A stretch of DNA of 40,691 nucleotides from JALRHH01 sp964638875 (GCA_964638875.1 CAZXBL010000003.1:1-40691); one strand, 5' to 3'; positions 28,427-35,908 are shown, counted from the first letter of the stretch. Notes: generated from the letters alone by a model not told the origin. Numbers and translations: made by a program.

Positions 28427-29878
28427 GTGACAATTGGAGTAGAAGGACGAGGTGGGGGAGAATTGGCAGCCACGGGTCCGCTTGTTCCTATTGAGTATGT
28501 CTCCCAGCTTGCAGCAATCGAACAGCTCACATGGACCGACGTCGAGGACCACACTATAATCCAACGAACAGAAGGGGATACCCCACTTGATATGTGGATA
28601 TGGGCTACAGGTTCTAGCGAGCCGGACGGAAAGTTCGGCTTTGCGCTATCAGTTGAAGTGGATGGGTTTCAGGGCAAACAAGTACGGCAATATATTGACG
28701 GCTTTGCAGCTAGCTATCGCGGGGTCCCTTGGGGTGATAGTGACAAGCATCAACCCCAGTATATTATTAGCACTGAGGTAGGGAATTATCTGCTATGGGC
28801 AGAGCCCGAACATGGTGCGATACGGTTTAACACACTTGGTGACCTAACTGACGACGGTATTCAGCTGACTGAACTACGACACGGGAAACATAATTCCGCG
28901 CGTTCTTTTGCTGACTTTGCGGACATTTCTGGGCGCCTGATTGGGGGGTGTAGCCTCCGGTCACCTAAGTCAAAGGAAATGCCTCGTCTCAACATCGAGT
29001 TTGAGCTCCCAGAAACTGGCCCAAAGGAAGAGGAGACCCCTTCGAAAGCAGTCGTAGTCGCCCCTAAAGAAGAGGAAAAACAAGAGTCGACTCATGAAGA
29101 CGTGCCTAAGTTGAAACTTGTTGATGTTGCAGGTCTTCGGGGAGCAAAGATGGCGCTTCAAAAAGTAGCTGAGGCTTTCTACCACCCTGAGGTATACGAA
29201 AAGTATGGTCTGCAAACTCCGCGTATTATCCTGCTAAGAGGTGGCGTAGCTTCGGGTAAGCGCACTATGGCTGAGGCTTTTGCGGGAGAAATTCGTGCAA
29301 TATACAGAGAACATACGACCGCTAACCTCTATAAGAAGATGTATGGTGAAACAGAAGCAACTATTCAGAAAGTTTTTTCACAAGCAAAAGCAGATGCCAC
29401 TGATGTGCAACCTGTGGTGCTGGCTTTCCCGCACATGGACCTATTGTTCGGCGGTCGTGTGATAAACGAGAGTGAGATGACAGCAAGAGCTGCTGTTCAA
29501 CTAGAAGCCGAAATGAAGAAATTAGCACAGGAAGACACAAATGTCTTTGTCGTTGCAACCACCAGACGAGATACAGAGCTGGCACAGGAAGCTTTATTCG
29601 ACAAGAGCATTACGGTATCAGTGAATAGCTTAGAGGAAAAAGCTGAACTTATTGGTGATCTTATACTGCTGAAGCAGCGCACGGCATTTGATATAGAGGC
29701 AACGGACGTTCGTGAGCTTGCCAAAGCCCTGAGAGACAAAGATAGTGGCGGAATTTTGAGTGCCCTAGGTGGTTTAGTAACACGCCTGGTGGAACTAGAG
29801 ATAGAGACTGGTGAGGCTCCGGAACCATATGACACAGCTACAGCCGTCGAGGCAATAAAAAGGTTGCGAACTTCGTAA
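28427..29878 (+). CDS. Degenerate AAA+ ATPase-like protein
   Basis: 483 aa. The N-terminal 170 residues form a domain I do not recognise (WIWATGSSEPDG, RQYIDGFAASYRGVPWGD). A charged linker (about 190-225, EEETP, KEEEKQE) follows, then a Cdc48/PAN/FtsH-type AAA+ module (about 228-400): VAGLRGAKMALQKVAEAFYH, Walker A GGVASGKRT (Thr of GKT is Arg), Walker B position VVLAFPHMD where the D-E pair is P-H, and sensor-1 position VATTRRD where Asn is Thr. The arginine-finger region is not conserved. All catalytic positions are altered together, so a non-hydrolysing pseudo-ATPase is likely. It starts with GTG at 28427 (GGAGAC upstream). groES follows under a separate promoter. Confidence 0.8.
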   Translation: MTIGVEGRGGGELAATGPLVPIEYVSQLAAIEQLTWTDVEDHTIIQRTEGDTPLDMWIWATGSSEPDGKFGFALSVEVDGFQGKQVRQYIDGFAASYRGVPWGDSDKHQPQYIISTEVGNYLLWAEPEHGAIRFNTLGDLTDDGIQLTELRHGKHNSARSFADFADISGRLIGGCSLRSPKSKEMPRLNIEFELPETGPKEEETPSKAVVVAPKEEEKQESTHEDVPKLKLVDVAGLRGAKMALQKVAEAFYHPEVYEKYGLQTPRIILLRGGVASGKRTMAEAFAGEIRAIYREHTTANLYKKMYGETEATIQKVFSQAKADATDVQPVVLAFPHMDLLFGGRVINESEMTARAAVQLEAEMKKLAQEDTNVFVVATTRRDTELAQEALFDKSITVSVNSLEEKAELIGDLILLKQRTAFDIEATDVRELAKALRDKDSGGILSALGGLVTRLVELEIETGEAPEPYDTATAVEAIKRLRTS

Positions 29879-29879
29879 C

Positions 29880-29918
29880 TTGACAGGGGAGTTGGCACTC
29901 GGGTAGTATGAGTGCTAG
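29880..29918 (+). promoter_or_regulatory. groESL promoter with CIRCE operator
   Basis: TTGACA (29880-29885), 18-nt spacer, TAGTAT (29904-29909). CIRCE TTGGCACTC-N9-GAGTGCTAG at 29892-29918 covers the -10. CIRCE is the HrcA repressor site (consensus TTAGCACTC-N9-GAGTGCTAA). A second imperfect dyad, TCGGCACT-N11-AGTGCTGA, is at 29942-29968. Confidence 0.9.
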
Positions 29919-30014
29919 AGCCACGTTTGTGGCGGGTGATATCGGCACTCATTTGCGAGTAGTGCTGATGCACTGATTTCTTTAAGTTTTGTCTAAGTCT
30001 TAAGAGGAGTAACT

Positions 30015-30278
30015 ATGTCCGGAAGTATTAAACCGATTGGTGATTTCGTAGTTGTGCAGCAAGAAGCTGCGGAAACTAAAACAGCCAGTGGGCTGTATTT
30101 GCCGAGCGCTGCTCAGGAAAAGCCAAAGTTAGCAAAAGTGGTTGCTGTTGGCAAAGAAGTAAAGGAAGTAAAAGTTGGTGACCGCGTAATCTACGGTGGT
30201 TACAGTAACACTGACATCAAGCACGATGGTCAGAACTACATCCTTATCAAAGAAGAAAATATTTACGCGACAGTTTAG
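30015..30278 (+). CDS. groES: Co-chaperonin GroES
   Basis: 87 aa, shorter than the usual 94-97. It caps GroEL and assists ATP-driven folding. IKPIGDFVVVQQEAAETKTASGLYLP includes the mobile loop that binds GroEL. VGDRVIYGGYSNTDIKHDGQNYILIKEENI is the C-terminal barrel. The residues missing relative to E. coli correspond to the roof loop between the two halves. AGGAGTAAC precedes ATG 30015. HrcA/CIRCE control is indicated by the operator at 29892. Confidence 0.95.
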   Translation: MSGSIKPIGDFVVVQQEAAETKTASGLYLPSAAQEKPKLAKVVAVGKEVKEVKVGDRVIYGGYSNTDIKHDGQNYILIKEENIYATV

Positions 30279-30287
30279 GGGGAATAG

Positions 30288-31928
30288 ATGGCAAAGAAAG
30301 TATTTTACGATGATGATGCACGCAAGCGCGTTTTAGGCGGTGCGGAGATTCTATATAACGCGGTCAAGACTACAATGGGGCCAAAGGGGCGCAACGTCGT
30401 TATTAGCAAAAGTTTTGGCGCACCGACTGTTACGCACGATGGCGTGACCGTAGCAAAAGGCGTTGATATTGCAGATATTGATGACGAAACACTGGGTTAC
30501 AAAGTCGGTGCAGAGTTAATTAAGCAAGCTGCTAATAAAATGAATGATGTTGCTGGTGACGGTACAACCACCGTAACCGTGCTGACCTACCACATCCTTA
30601 ATGAAGCCAACAAGCTGATTGCTGCAGGGCACAACCCGATGCAACTCCGTAAGGGGTTGGAGGCTGCAGCACAAACGGTGCTCCAGGAACTTGGCGCATT
30701 CTCAGAGGATGTGTCAGCCAAAAAGAGTCGCGTTGCAGAGGTTGCGACTATTTCCGCTGGGGATGCTGAGATCGGCAAGCTGATCGCAGATATTATTGAA
30801 AAAGTCGGTAAAGACGGCGTTGTAACAGTTGAAGAAGGGCAAGGCTTGGCGCTTGAGAGCGAAGTTGTTGAAGGATTTACCTTTGATCGCGGCTTTGTCA
30901 GCCCCTACATGGTGACTGATACTGCCCGTATGGAAGCGGTCTATGATAAACCTGCCATTCTTATTACTGACAAGAAATTAACCTCTATCCAGGAATTCCT
31001 ACCTGTCCTTGAAAAACTTGCCCAGAGTGGCAAAAAAGACCTGGTGCTAATCGCAGAAGATGTTGAAGGCGAGGCAATGGGAACACTGATTCTAAATCGC
31101 CTAAAAGGGGTGTTTAATACCGTAGCCATCAAGGCTCCATCGTTTGGTGATCGTCGCAATGATATCTTGAACGATATTGCAATTTTGACTGGCGCTACCG
31201 TAATTTCTGAAGAACAAGGCTACACATTTGAAAACGCTGAGCTTGAAATGCTTGGTTCTGCACGCAAGGTAATTGTGACCAAGGACGAGACGACTATCAT
31301 CGAGGGTTCTGGTAATCCAGTCGACCTGGAGAACCGTATCGGTCAAATTACTGCCCAGGCAAATGTTGCCACTAGCGAGTATGACCGCGAGAACTTGGAG
31401 AAGCGCCGTGCAGCACTGGATGGCAAAGTTGCAGTTATTAAAGTCGGTGGCGCAACCGAAACTGAAATCGAAGAGAAGAAATATCGTGTTGATGACGCAG
31501 TTGCAGCAGTCAAAGCTGCTATGGCAGAGGGAATTGTTCCCGGCGGCGGCGTAACATTGATCAATCTGGCGCAAGGGCTTGGTGCCAAGGGTGATGACAC
31601 TTTTGTGGCAGGGCACACGCTGCTTACCAAGGCACTCGAACAACCATTCCGCATCATTCTGACAAATGCTGGGCTCAACCCTGATGAGTGGCTACCGCAA
31701 GTCAAGAGTGGCAAAGCTGGGCAAGGTGTAGATGTTAATGACCCGAGCAAACTTGTTGATCTTAAGACTGCAGGTGTGGTTGACCCTGCACGTGTGACTA
31801 AAGAAGCTATCCAGAACGCGGTATCAATCGCAGGAACTAGCATGACAATGGGCGCCCTAGTAGTTGATGTCCCTGAACCAAAATCCCCAGCTCCTGACAT
31901 GTCCGGAGCCATGGGCGGAATGATGTAA
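30288..31928 (+). CDS. groEL: Chaperonin GroEL
   Basis: 546 aa ATPase ring chaperonin. It shows TMGPKGRNVVISK, the ATP-site VAGDGTTTVTVLTY, VEEGQGL, GFVSPYMVTD, IAEDVEGEAMGTLILN and VPGGGVTLI, and a tail rich in Gly/Met (SGAMGGMM), all typical. Length and domain order are normal. It lies 9 bp after groES with GGGGGAATAG as ribosome site, so the pair is one operon. An intrinsic terminator follows at about 32012. Confidence 0.98.
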   Translation: MAKKVFYDDDARKRVLGGAEILYNAVKTTMGPKGRNVVISKSFGAPTVTHDGVTVAKGVDIADIDDETLGYKVGAELIKQAANKMNDVAGDGTTTVTVLTYHILNEANKLIAAGHNPMQLRKGLEAAAQTVLQELGAFSEDVSAKKSRVAEVATISAGDAEIGKLIADIIEKVGKDGVVTVEEGQGLALESEVVEGFTFDRGFVSPYMVTDTARMEAVYDKPAILITDKKLTSIQEFLPVLEKLAQSGKKDLVLIAEDVEGEAMGTLILNRLKGVFNTVAIKAPSFGDRRNDILNDIAILTGATVISEEQGYTFENAELEMLGSARKVIVTKDETTIIEGSGNPVDLENRIGQITAQANVATSEYDRENLEKRRAALDGKVAVIKVGGATETEIEEKKYRVDDAVAAVKAAMAEGIVPGGGVTLINLAQGLGAKGDDTFVAGHTLLTKALEQPFRIILTNAGLNPDEWLPQVKSGKAGQGVDVNDPSKLVDLKTAGVVDPARVTKEAIQNAVSIAGTSMTMGALVVDVPEPKSPAPDMSGAMGGMM

Positions 31929-32011
31929 GACGTTAAAGGAACCGAGATAGGTTCCCTCGACGCGCTGGTAAAATGGGGCATTTTGTCAGGCTGCTCCTTC
32001 CTGAATATAGA

Positions 32012-32055
32012 AAACCGGAGTTTCGAAGTAAATTCGAACTCCGGTTTGCTTTTAT
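32012..32055 (+). terminator. Terminator of groESL
   Basis: AACCGGAGTT...AACTCCGGTT long stem with TTCGAA sub-arms, followed by TTTGCTTTT. A smaller hairpin GGAACC-GAGATA-GGTTCC is at 31938-31955. Confidence 0.8.
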
Positions 32056-32091
32056 ACCGAGAACAAAGCGCTAGCGGAAAGGGTATAATTA

Positions 32092-32120
32092 TTGTAAAGC
32101 ATGTGTTTTTGTGGTAGAGT
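32092..32120 (+). promoter_or_regulatory. Promoter of 144-aa membrane protein gene
   Basis: TTGTAA at 32092-32097, 17-nt spacer, TAGAGT at 32115-32120; a separate TATAAT at 32084-32089 is an alternative -10. Confidence 0.4.
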
Positions 32121-32147
32121 AGTGATAATTAAGGGAGTTCCAAGGAT

Positions 32148-32582
32148 ATGGCGCTATTCAGACGAAAAAAGAACGATTCAGTAATGCCCGAAGAAGTTCG
32201 TGATTTTTATGCATCAGAACACCGTGATCGCAAGGGTATGGCATGGTTACTCGCAGTTGCAACATTGCTGGTAACATTCCTGATTGCAGCAGCATTGTTT
32301 TTTGGCGGTAGATGGGTTTACCGCACCGTTTTCGATAATAACGATGACACTACTACCACCAGCCAAGAAGAAGCAGCCGAAGAAACTAACCCTGCAGAGT
32401 CAGCTGAGCCTGCAAAGACAGGCAACAACAGCTCAAACAGCTCTGGTTCATCTAATAGTAGTCCTCCTAGCTCAAACACAGGTACTTCTGGTAGCAGCAC
32501 CGGAACGAGTTCTACAAACACTACTCAGACCCCAGCCACTGGTCCGTCTGAACTGCTTAATACCGGTCCTGGCGACGAATAA
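32148..32582 (+). CDS. Single-pass membrane protein with Ser/Thr/Asn-rich low-complexity tail
   Basis: 144 aa. The cytoplasmic N-terminus is basic (MALFRRKKNDSVMPEEVRDF). One helix at about 27-50 (AWLLAVATLLVTFLIAAALF) is followed by an Asp/Thr segment and then a Ser/Gly/Asn/Thr-rich tail of about 75 residues that resembles a flexible wall-spanning stalk, with no folded domain at its end. The final residues are LLNTGPGDE. AAGGATATG supplies a ribosome site. Function unknown; by composition it may be a surface stalk or glycosylation substrate (inference). Element C follows the stop by about 25 bp. Confidence 0.75.
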   Translation: MALFRRKKNDSVMPEEVRDFYASEHRDRKGMAWLLAVATLLVTFLIAAALFFGGRWVYRTVFDNNDDTTTTSQEEAAEETNPAESAEPAKTGNNSSNSSGSSNSSPPSSNTGTSGSSTGTSSTNTTQTPATGPSELLNTGPGDE

Positions 32583-32606
32583 CCTCTAAGCCACGCATCA
32601 CACCCA

Positions 32607-32744
32607 ACCAGCCCAGAACAAGTCTGGTCTTGTAGGGCGTTCTTGGCGCCTAGCACATTTTTCAGCTGTGCTACTCACTTCACCGTACCATCTGTACGGC
32701 TTGGTCCATTGCTCGCTGAGAAAATGCACTATGCATCCAAGTGC
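32607..32744 (+). ncRNA. Structured intergenic element, copy C
   Basis: Same order and length as copy B: ACAAG-TCTGGT-CTTGT (32618-32633); GGCGT/GCGCC (32636-32650); ATTTT-T-CAGC with GCTG-AG-AAAAT (32656-32666, 32715-32725); GC/GC; conserved loop TACTCACTTCA / CTTGGTCCATT; tip CCGTAC-CATCT-GTACGG (32683-32699); GCACT/AGTGC (32726-32744). Relative to B, U-A becomes C-G in the second hairpin, CTCC/GGAG becomes CAGC/GCTG, and GA/TC becomes GC/GC. A terminator follows at 32773, so this copy could be an independent transcript or a 3' UTR. Confidence 0.7.
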
Positions 32745-32772
32745 GAGGCTTACGAGAGCTTGCAATAAATAG

Positions 32773-32797
32773 GGGCTGAAAAACACAGCCGTTTTTT
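32773..32797 (+). terminator. Terminator after element C
   Basis: GGCTG-AAAAACA-CAGCC then G and seven T. From here to 32924 there is no gene; CTGGTAA...TTACCAG (32831-32869) forms a dyad that encloses a GGAGG. Confidence 0.85.
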
Positions 32798-32924
32798 TGT
32801 GACGCAGCTCACAGTAAGTGTCCAGCATTGTCTGGTAATATCTAGCTAGAACACGTGGAGGTGTTACCAGGAAAAACTAATGGGGTAGTAGAGGTCGAAG
32901 TTAGTCTATAAGTAGGGGGGTCCC

Positions 32925-33293
32925 ATGCAACCAGTAAACCGACAAGATGTGCAAAACATCGTCGATATCGCGAGAAATCGCATAATGGAACGAATGGTGT
33001 CGAGACAAGACCTCAGCCCGATCTACGATATGGTCAAAAACCTTACCGCCCTCCATCAGCAAAGTCAGCAACTCCTTAAACAAGGTGAATACCAACGATC
33101 GCAGCTTAGTCGTCGCGTAGTTGCTTTAGAAGAACGTACCATTTCGCTAGAGAATGAAATACGTGCGTTAAGCGTGCTCACGTCTAAACTAATTGACCAA
33201 CGTTCACCGTTAGTCGCAGCGAGCTCACAGAACCAGATCGACGAGAGAGTAATGCAGCAGCCGGTCCAGTACGCTGGCTACCGTACAGCATAA
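32925..33293 (+). CDS. Coiled-coil hypothetical protein, 122 aa
   Basis: Starts MQPVNRQDVQNIVDIARNRI. Residues about 35-90 form a coiled coil with heptad hydrophobics (LTALHQQSQQLLKQGEYQ, VVALEERTISLENEIRALS). The C-terminus is a Gln-rich tail. No signal peptide, helix or enzyme motif. AGGGGGG lies 4-5 nt upstream of the ATG. It may be a structural or partner protein; family unknown. Terminator directly after. Confidence 0.72.
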   Translation: MQPVNRQDVQNIVDIARNRIMERMVSRQDLSPIYDMVKNLTALHQQSQQLLKQGEYQRSQLSRRVVALEERTISLENEIRALSVLTSKLIDQRSPLVAASSQNQIDERVMQQPVQYAGYRTA

Positions 33294-33318
33294 AAAAAGA
33301 CCCCTGGAGGGTCTTTTC
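33292..33318. terminator. Bidirectional terminator
   Basis: AAAAGACCC-CTGGA-GGGTCTTTT with A- and T-tracts on both sides, between the convergent genes 32925-33293 and 33340-33780. Confidence 0.85.
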
Positions 33319-33339
33319 TATAGCGTCTAATCTTATGGA

Positions 33340-33780
33340 TTAGGAGTGGTGCTGTTGTGTAAAGTAGTTTATCTCATTCACGACGTCTAGCAGTGCTTGC
33401 GCACGTACCTTTTCGTCCTCAATTTGTTTAGCAGCGTCATACGCTTGGCGTAATAGAGTTTGGTCATCCGATGCCTGGATCATCATCATGGTGGTACGAA
33501 ACTTTTCTTCTGGTGCCTGGTCTAGGTGACCAACCAGGGGGCTGAGAGCCTGTAATGCCTCTTGTTTGATGCCAAGGAGGTCATCGTGGCTGCTATCGTC
33601 GTTCGCGGGAACCACAGTAGGCACTGGGTCTTGTGTTCCGTCAGGTGTGGGGCCATCTGCAGGCTGATCTTGGGGCACTGCGGCGTTTTCGTCTACTGGA
33701 CCAGCAGAACCGGGGGCAGGACTACCGCTCTGCTGACCGAAAAAGTCGTTAATCTGGTCATCTTGGTCTTGTCCGAACAT
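33340..33780 (-). CDS. Hypothetical acidic protein, 146 aa
   Basis: Starts MFGQDQDDQINDFFGQQSG at 33780, supported by AGGAGGTGGG just upstream; the longer reading from 33846 would ignore this ribosome site. Residues about 15-65 are Pro/Asp/Gln-rich and disordered. The C-terminal 80 residues (LLGIKQEALQALSPLVGHLD, TMMMIQASDDQTLLRQAYDA) are helical and look like a small helical-bundle domain. It resembles conserved Saccharibacteria proteins of unknown function. Divergent from pgi/pmi across the repeat element at 33871. Confidence 0.75.
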   Translation of the reverse strand: MFGQDQDDQINDFFGQQSGSPAPGSAGPVDENAAVPQDQPADGPTPDGTQDPVPTVVPANDDSSHDDLLGIKQEALQALSPLVGHLDQAPEEKFRTTMMMIQASDDQTLLRQAYDAAKQIEDEKVRAQALLDVVNEINYFTQQHHS

Positions 33781-33870
33781 CCCACCTCCTAGAGTTTGAA
33801 CTTGTGTATTCAAATTTATAGATACAGCATAAGCGTTTTTTATCATTCAAGCAAGGTCTCTTCAGGGTAT

Positions 33871-33952
33871 AGTAGTATTGCATACTACTGAAACGAGCGG
33901 TACTCGGTAAGAATGAACAAGTTCCTTCTTACCTCCGTGCCTACGTTATAAT
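33871..33952 (+). promoter_or_regulatory. Hairpin-promoter element, copy F (pgi/pmi)
   Basis: Hairpin AGTAGTAT-TGC-ATACTACT, then GAAACGAGC, GGTAC (33899-33903) pairing with GTGCC (33937-33941), TC, stem GGTAAGAA/TTCTTACC (33906-33933), then TACGT and TATAAT (33947-33952). Copy G at 40281 and the shorter copy H at 37767 share this plan. Confidence 0.55.
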
Positions 33953-33985
33953 TAAGTAAACAGTAACTGATGAGGGTTTATATAC

Positions 33986-35020
33986 ATGCTTGATGATCTC
34001 AAATACATTCACGAACGGGACGCCCAGGATACGCTTGGTATCGCAGAGAAGCAAAGTCAGCAACTACTACTGCAATTTGACTTGCAGGGAAGCAGTGAAT
34101 TCGGCGAGATTAAAAACATTGTTTACGCAGGTATGGGCGGATCTGCACTTGCAGCCTTGCTTGTTCATACTTGGCCAAAACTGCGCCTGCCATTTGAAGT
34201 AGTCCGTGACTATGACCTGCCGGCGTACGTAGACCAATCTACCCTTGTAATCGCAGCAAGTTATTCGGGTAATACAGAGGAAACTCTCAGTGCGTTGGAA
34301 CAAGCCAAAGAACGAGGTGCCCAAATCGCGGTTATCGCAGGCGGTGGCAAACTTCAGGAGGCAGCAACTGCTAACAATTACCTATATGGCGTCCTGCCAA
34401 AGACTGCGCAGCCACGTTACGCAGTGCTGGCTAACTATAAGTTACTGCTAACAATCCTGGCACGGGCAGGGGTTATCGGAAAAGAAGTCATCACCGAGCT
34501 TGAACAATCAGCAGTTTTTCTAGCAGAGACAGTCAAGGCATGGCTTCCGACTATACCAGCTGCCCAGAACCCGGCAAAAAAACTTGCGCTGGAAGCTTTA
34601 GGCAAATCAATCGTAGTGTATGGTGGCCCGAAACTATTCCCGGCTGCTTATAAGTGGAAGATTAGCTTTAATGAAAATGCAAAACAAGTTGCCTGGGCAG
34701 GGCAGTATCCAGAGTTCAACCACAACGAGTTCATTGGCTGGAGCAAACAGCCGGTAGAAAAACCATATTTGGTAATTGACCTGCGTAGTAATCTGGAACA
34801 TCCGCGTGTCCAAAAGCGATTTGAGGTCAGTGAGAGACTACTTTCTGGGCTGCGACCCGCACCTGAGGTAGTCCAAGCCCGAGGGAGTAACGAGTTAGAA
34901 CAGCTGCTTTGGACAATCGCTTTCGGTGATTTTGTGTCACTGTATACAGGTTTAGCAAACGGCTTGAACCCCGCGCCGGTGGATCTGGTAGAAAAGTTCA
35001 AAGTTACCCTCGATGACTAA
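33986..35020 (+). CDS. Bifunctional phosphoglucose/phosphomannose isomerase
   Basis: 344 aa. Interconverts aldose and ketose hexose phosphates. Two SIS domains: the first has IVYAGMGGSALAALLVHTW (about 44-62) and VIAASYSGNTEETLSALEQA (sugar-phosphate loop S-Y-S-G-N-T), and the second begins IVVYGGPKLFPAAYKWKI and includes YPEFNHNEFIGW with the catalytic Glu/His pair. The length and this second domain are typical of the archaeal/bacterial Pgi/Pmi type rather than classical PGI. GAGGG lies 8-9 nt before ATG 33986. It supplies fructose 6-phosphate or mannose 6-phosphate and shares the glucose 6-phosphate pool with Ino1. Confidence 0.93.
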   Translation: MLDDLKYIHERDAQDTLGIAEKQSQQLLLQFDLQGSSEFGEIKNIVYAGMGGSALAALLVHTWPKLRLPFEVVRDYDLPAYVDQSTLVIAASYSGNTEETLSALEQAKERGAQIAVIAGGGKLQEAATANNYLYGVLPKTAQPRYAVLANYKLLLTILARAGVIGKEVITELEQSAVFLAETVKAWLPTIPAAQNPAKKLALEALGKSIVVYGGPKLFPAAYKWKISFNENAKQVAWAGQYPEFNHNEFIGWSKQPVEKPYLVIDLRSNLEHPRVQKRFEVSERLLSGLRPAPEVVQARGSNELEQLLWTIAFGDFVSLYTGLANGLNPAPVDLVEKFKVTLDD

Positions 35021-35050
35021 GAACTCGCCTCAGAAACCACTCCCAGTCGA

Positions 35051-35150
35051 AAAAGCACATCTGGCTGCATCAAATTGGTGTTTTGCTTCGCAGCGTATCT
35101 ACGGATATGCCTTGTCGCAAGAAGATCAATTTTGCACAACCAGAATGCAC
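35051..35150 (+). ncRNA. Structured element, copy D (leader of PIG-L gene)
   Basis: AGCACA-TCTGG (35054-35064) pairs with CCAGA (35140-35144), then CTGCA, helices ATTG/CAAT and TTTTGC/GCAAGA (35081-35086, 35117-35122), the loop TTCGCA / CTTGTC, the tip GCGTAT...ATATGC (35093-35110), then ACAA before the closing strand and AATGCACT after it. CTGCA and ACAA are shared with copy A; AGCACAT and AATGCACT are shared with copies B and C. It sits between the pgi/pmi stop and the GTG start of the next gene. Confidence 0.6.
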
Positions 35151-35176
35151 TTCTACGTCAGAAAGGGGATTCTAAG

Positions 35177-35908
35177 GTGAGCTCTGACGTTTCTCAACTG
35201 GGTTCGATTATGGGTATCTGGGCACACCCAGATGACGAAACGTTTATGGTCGGCGGATTACTGTCGATGGCAGTGGCAAATGGACAAAAAGTTGTCTGTA
35301 TCACTGCGACAAAGGGTGAGGCTGGTGTACAAGATGCTGGTCGCTGGGCCCCAGAACAGCTCGGCGAAATTCGTGCCAAAGAACTCGACATGGCGCTACA
35401 GACCCTTGGTATCATCGACCACCACTGGCTTGATTATGCCGACGGCAACTGCAGTAGCGTCGACGAAACAGCAGCAGTCGAAAAGCTAATTACTTATATT
35501 GAACAATACAAACCAGACAGCATTATTACTTTCGCACCGGATGGGTTGACGGGTCACGATGATCATATCGCAGTAGCACGTTGGGCAGTGCTTGCTGCCG
35601 AGAAGAGCAGTATCAAGCCGACGGTCTGGTGTGCGGTTCATACTCAAGAAATCTATGACTCTGCTTTCAAGGCAATTCACGATAAGTTCAATGTTTACTT
35701 TAATATTGATGTACCGCGGCTGGTACCATTACAAAACTGTAACATCGTGGTAGAACTGCCTGATGAAGTGCTTGATAAAAAGCTGGCAGCGCTACAGGCA
35801 ATGCCGTCACAATACGAAGCGTTTTTTCAGGGAATTAGCCCCCAGGAAGCAGAGCTAGCCTTCGATACAGAGGCGCTGGTTAAGGCTACTAAATCGGTAG
35901 GTCTTTGA
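35177..35908 (+). CDS. PIG-L family N-acetylglucosaminyl deacetylase-like protein
   Basis: 243 aa zinc-dependent deacetylase-like protein. The signature IWAHPDDETFMVGG is about 12-25 (A-H-P-D-D, two zinc ligands plus base), and TGHDDHIAVARWA (about 130-142) supplies the third zinc ligand. Relatives act on N-acetylglucosaminyl inositol compounds (MshB, GPI synthesis) or other N-acetyl sugars; with ino1 in the genome, an inositol glycoside substrate is possible but not shown. GTG 35177 is preferred because AAAGGGGAT is 8 nt upstream and the frame before it lies within element D. The 3' end overlaps the convergent CarS-like gene by 20 bp. Confidence 0.9.
   Translation: MSSDVSQLGSIMGIWAHPDDETFMVGGLLSMAVANGQKVVCITATKGEAGVQDAGRWAPEQLGEIRAKELDMALQTLGIIDHHWLDYADGNCSSVDETAAVEKLITYIEQYKPDSIITFAPDGLTGHDDHIAVARWAVLAAEKSSIKPTVWCAVHTQEIYDSAFKAIHDKFNVYFNIDVPRLVPLQNCNIVVELPDEVLDKKLAALQAMPSQYEAFFQGISPQEAELAFDTEALVKATKSVGL

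Noticed and set aside
31343..31981. Long minus-strand frame opposite groEL
   Set aside because: A shadow of the groEL coding frame with low-complexity Ser/Pro composition and no start signals.
33966..33975. CTGATGAG resembling a hammerhead ribozyme core, with GAAAC at 33890
   Set aside because: The order and distances of the core parts do not form the three stems; GAAAC belongs to the repeated element F, and GATGAGGG serves as the ribosome site of pgi/pmi.
35075..35176. N-terminal extension of the PIG-L protein
   Set aside because: It lies in structured element D; a ribosome site precedes the GTG at 35177.
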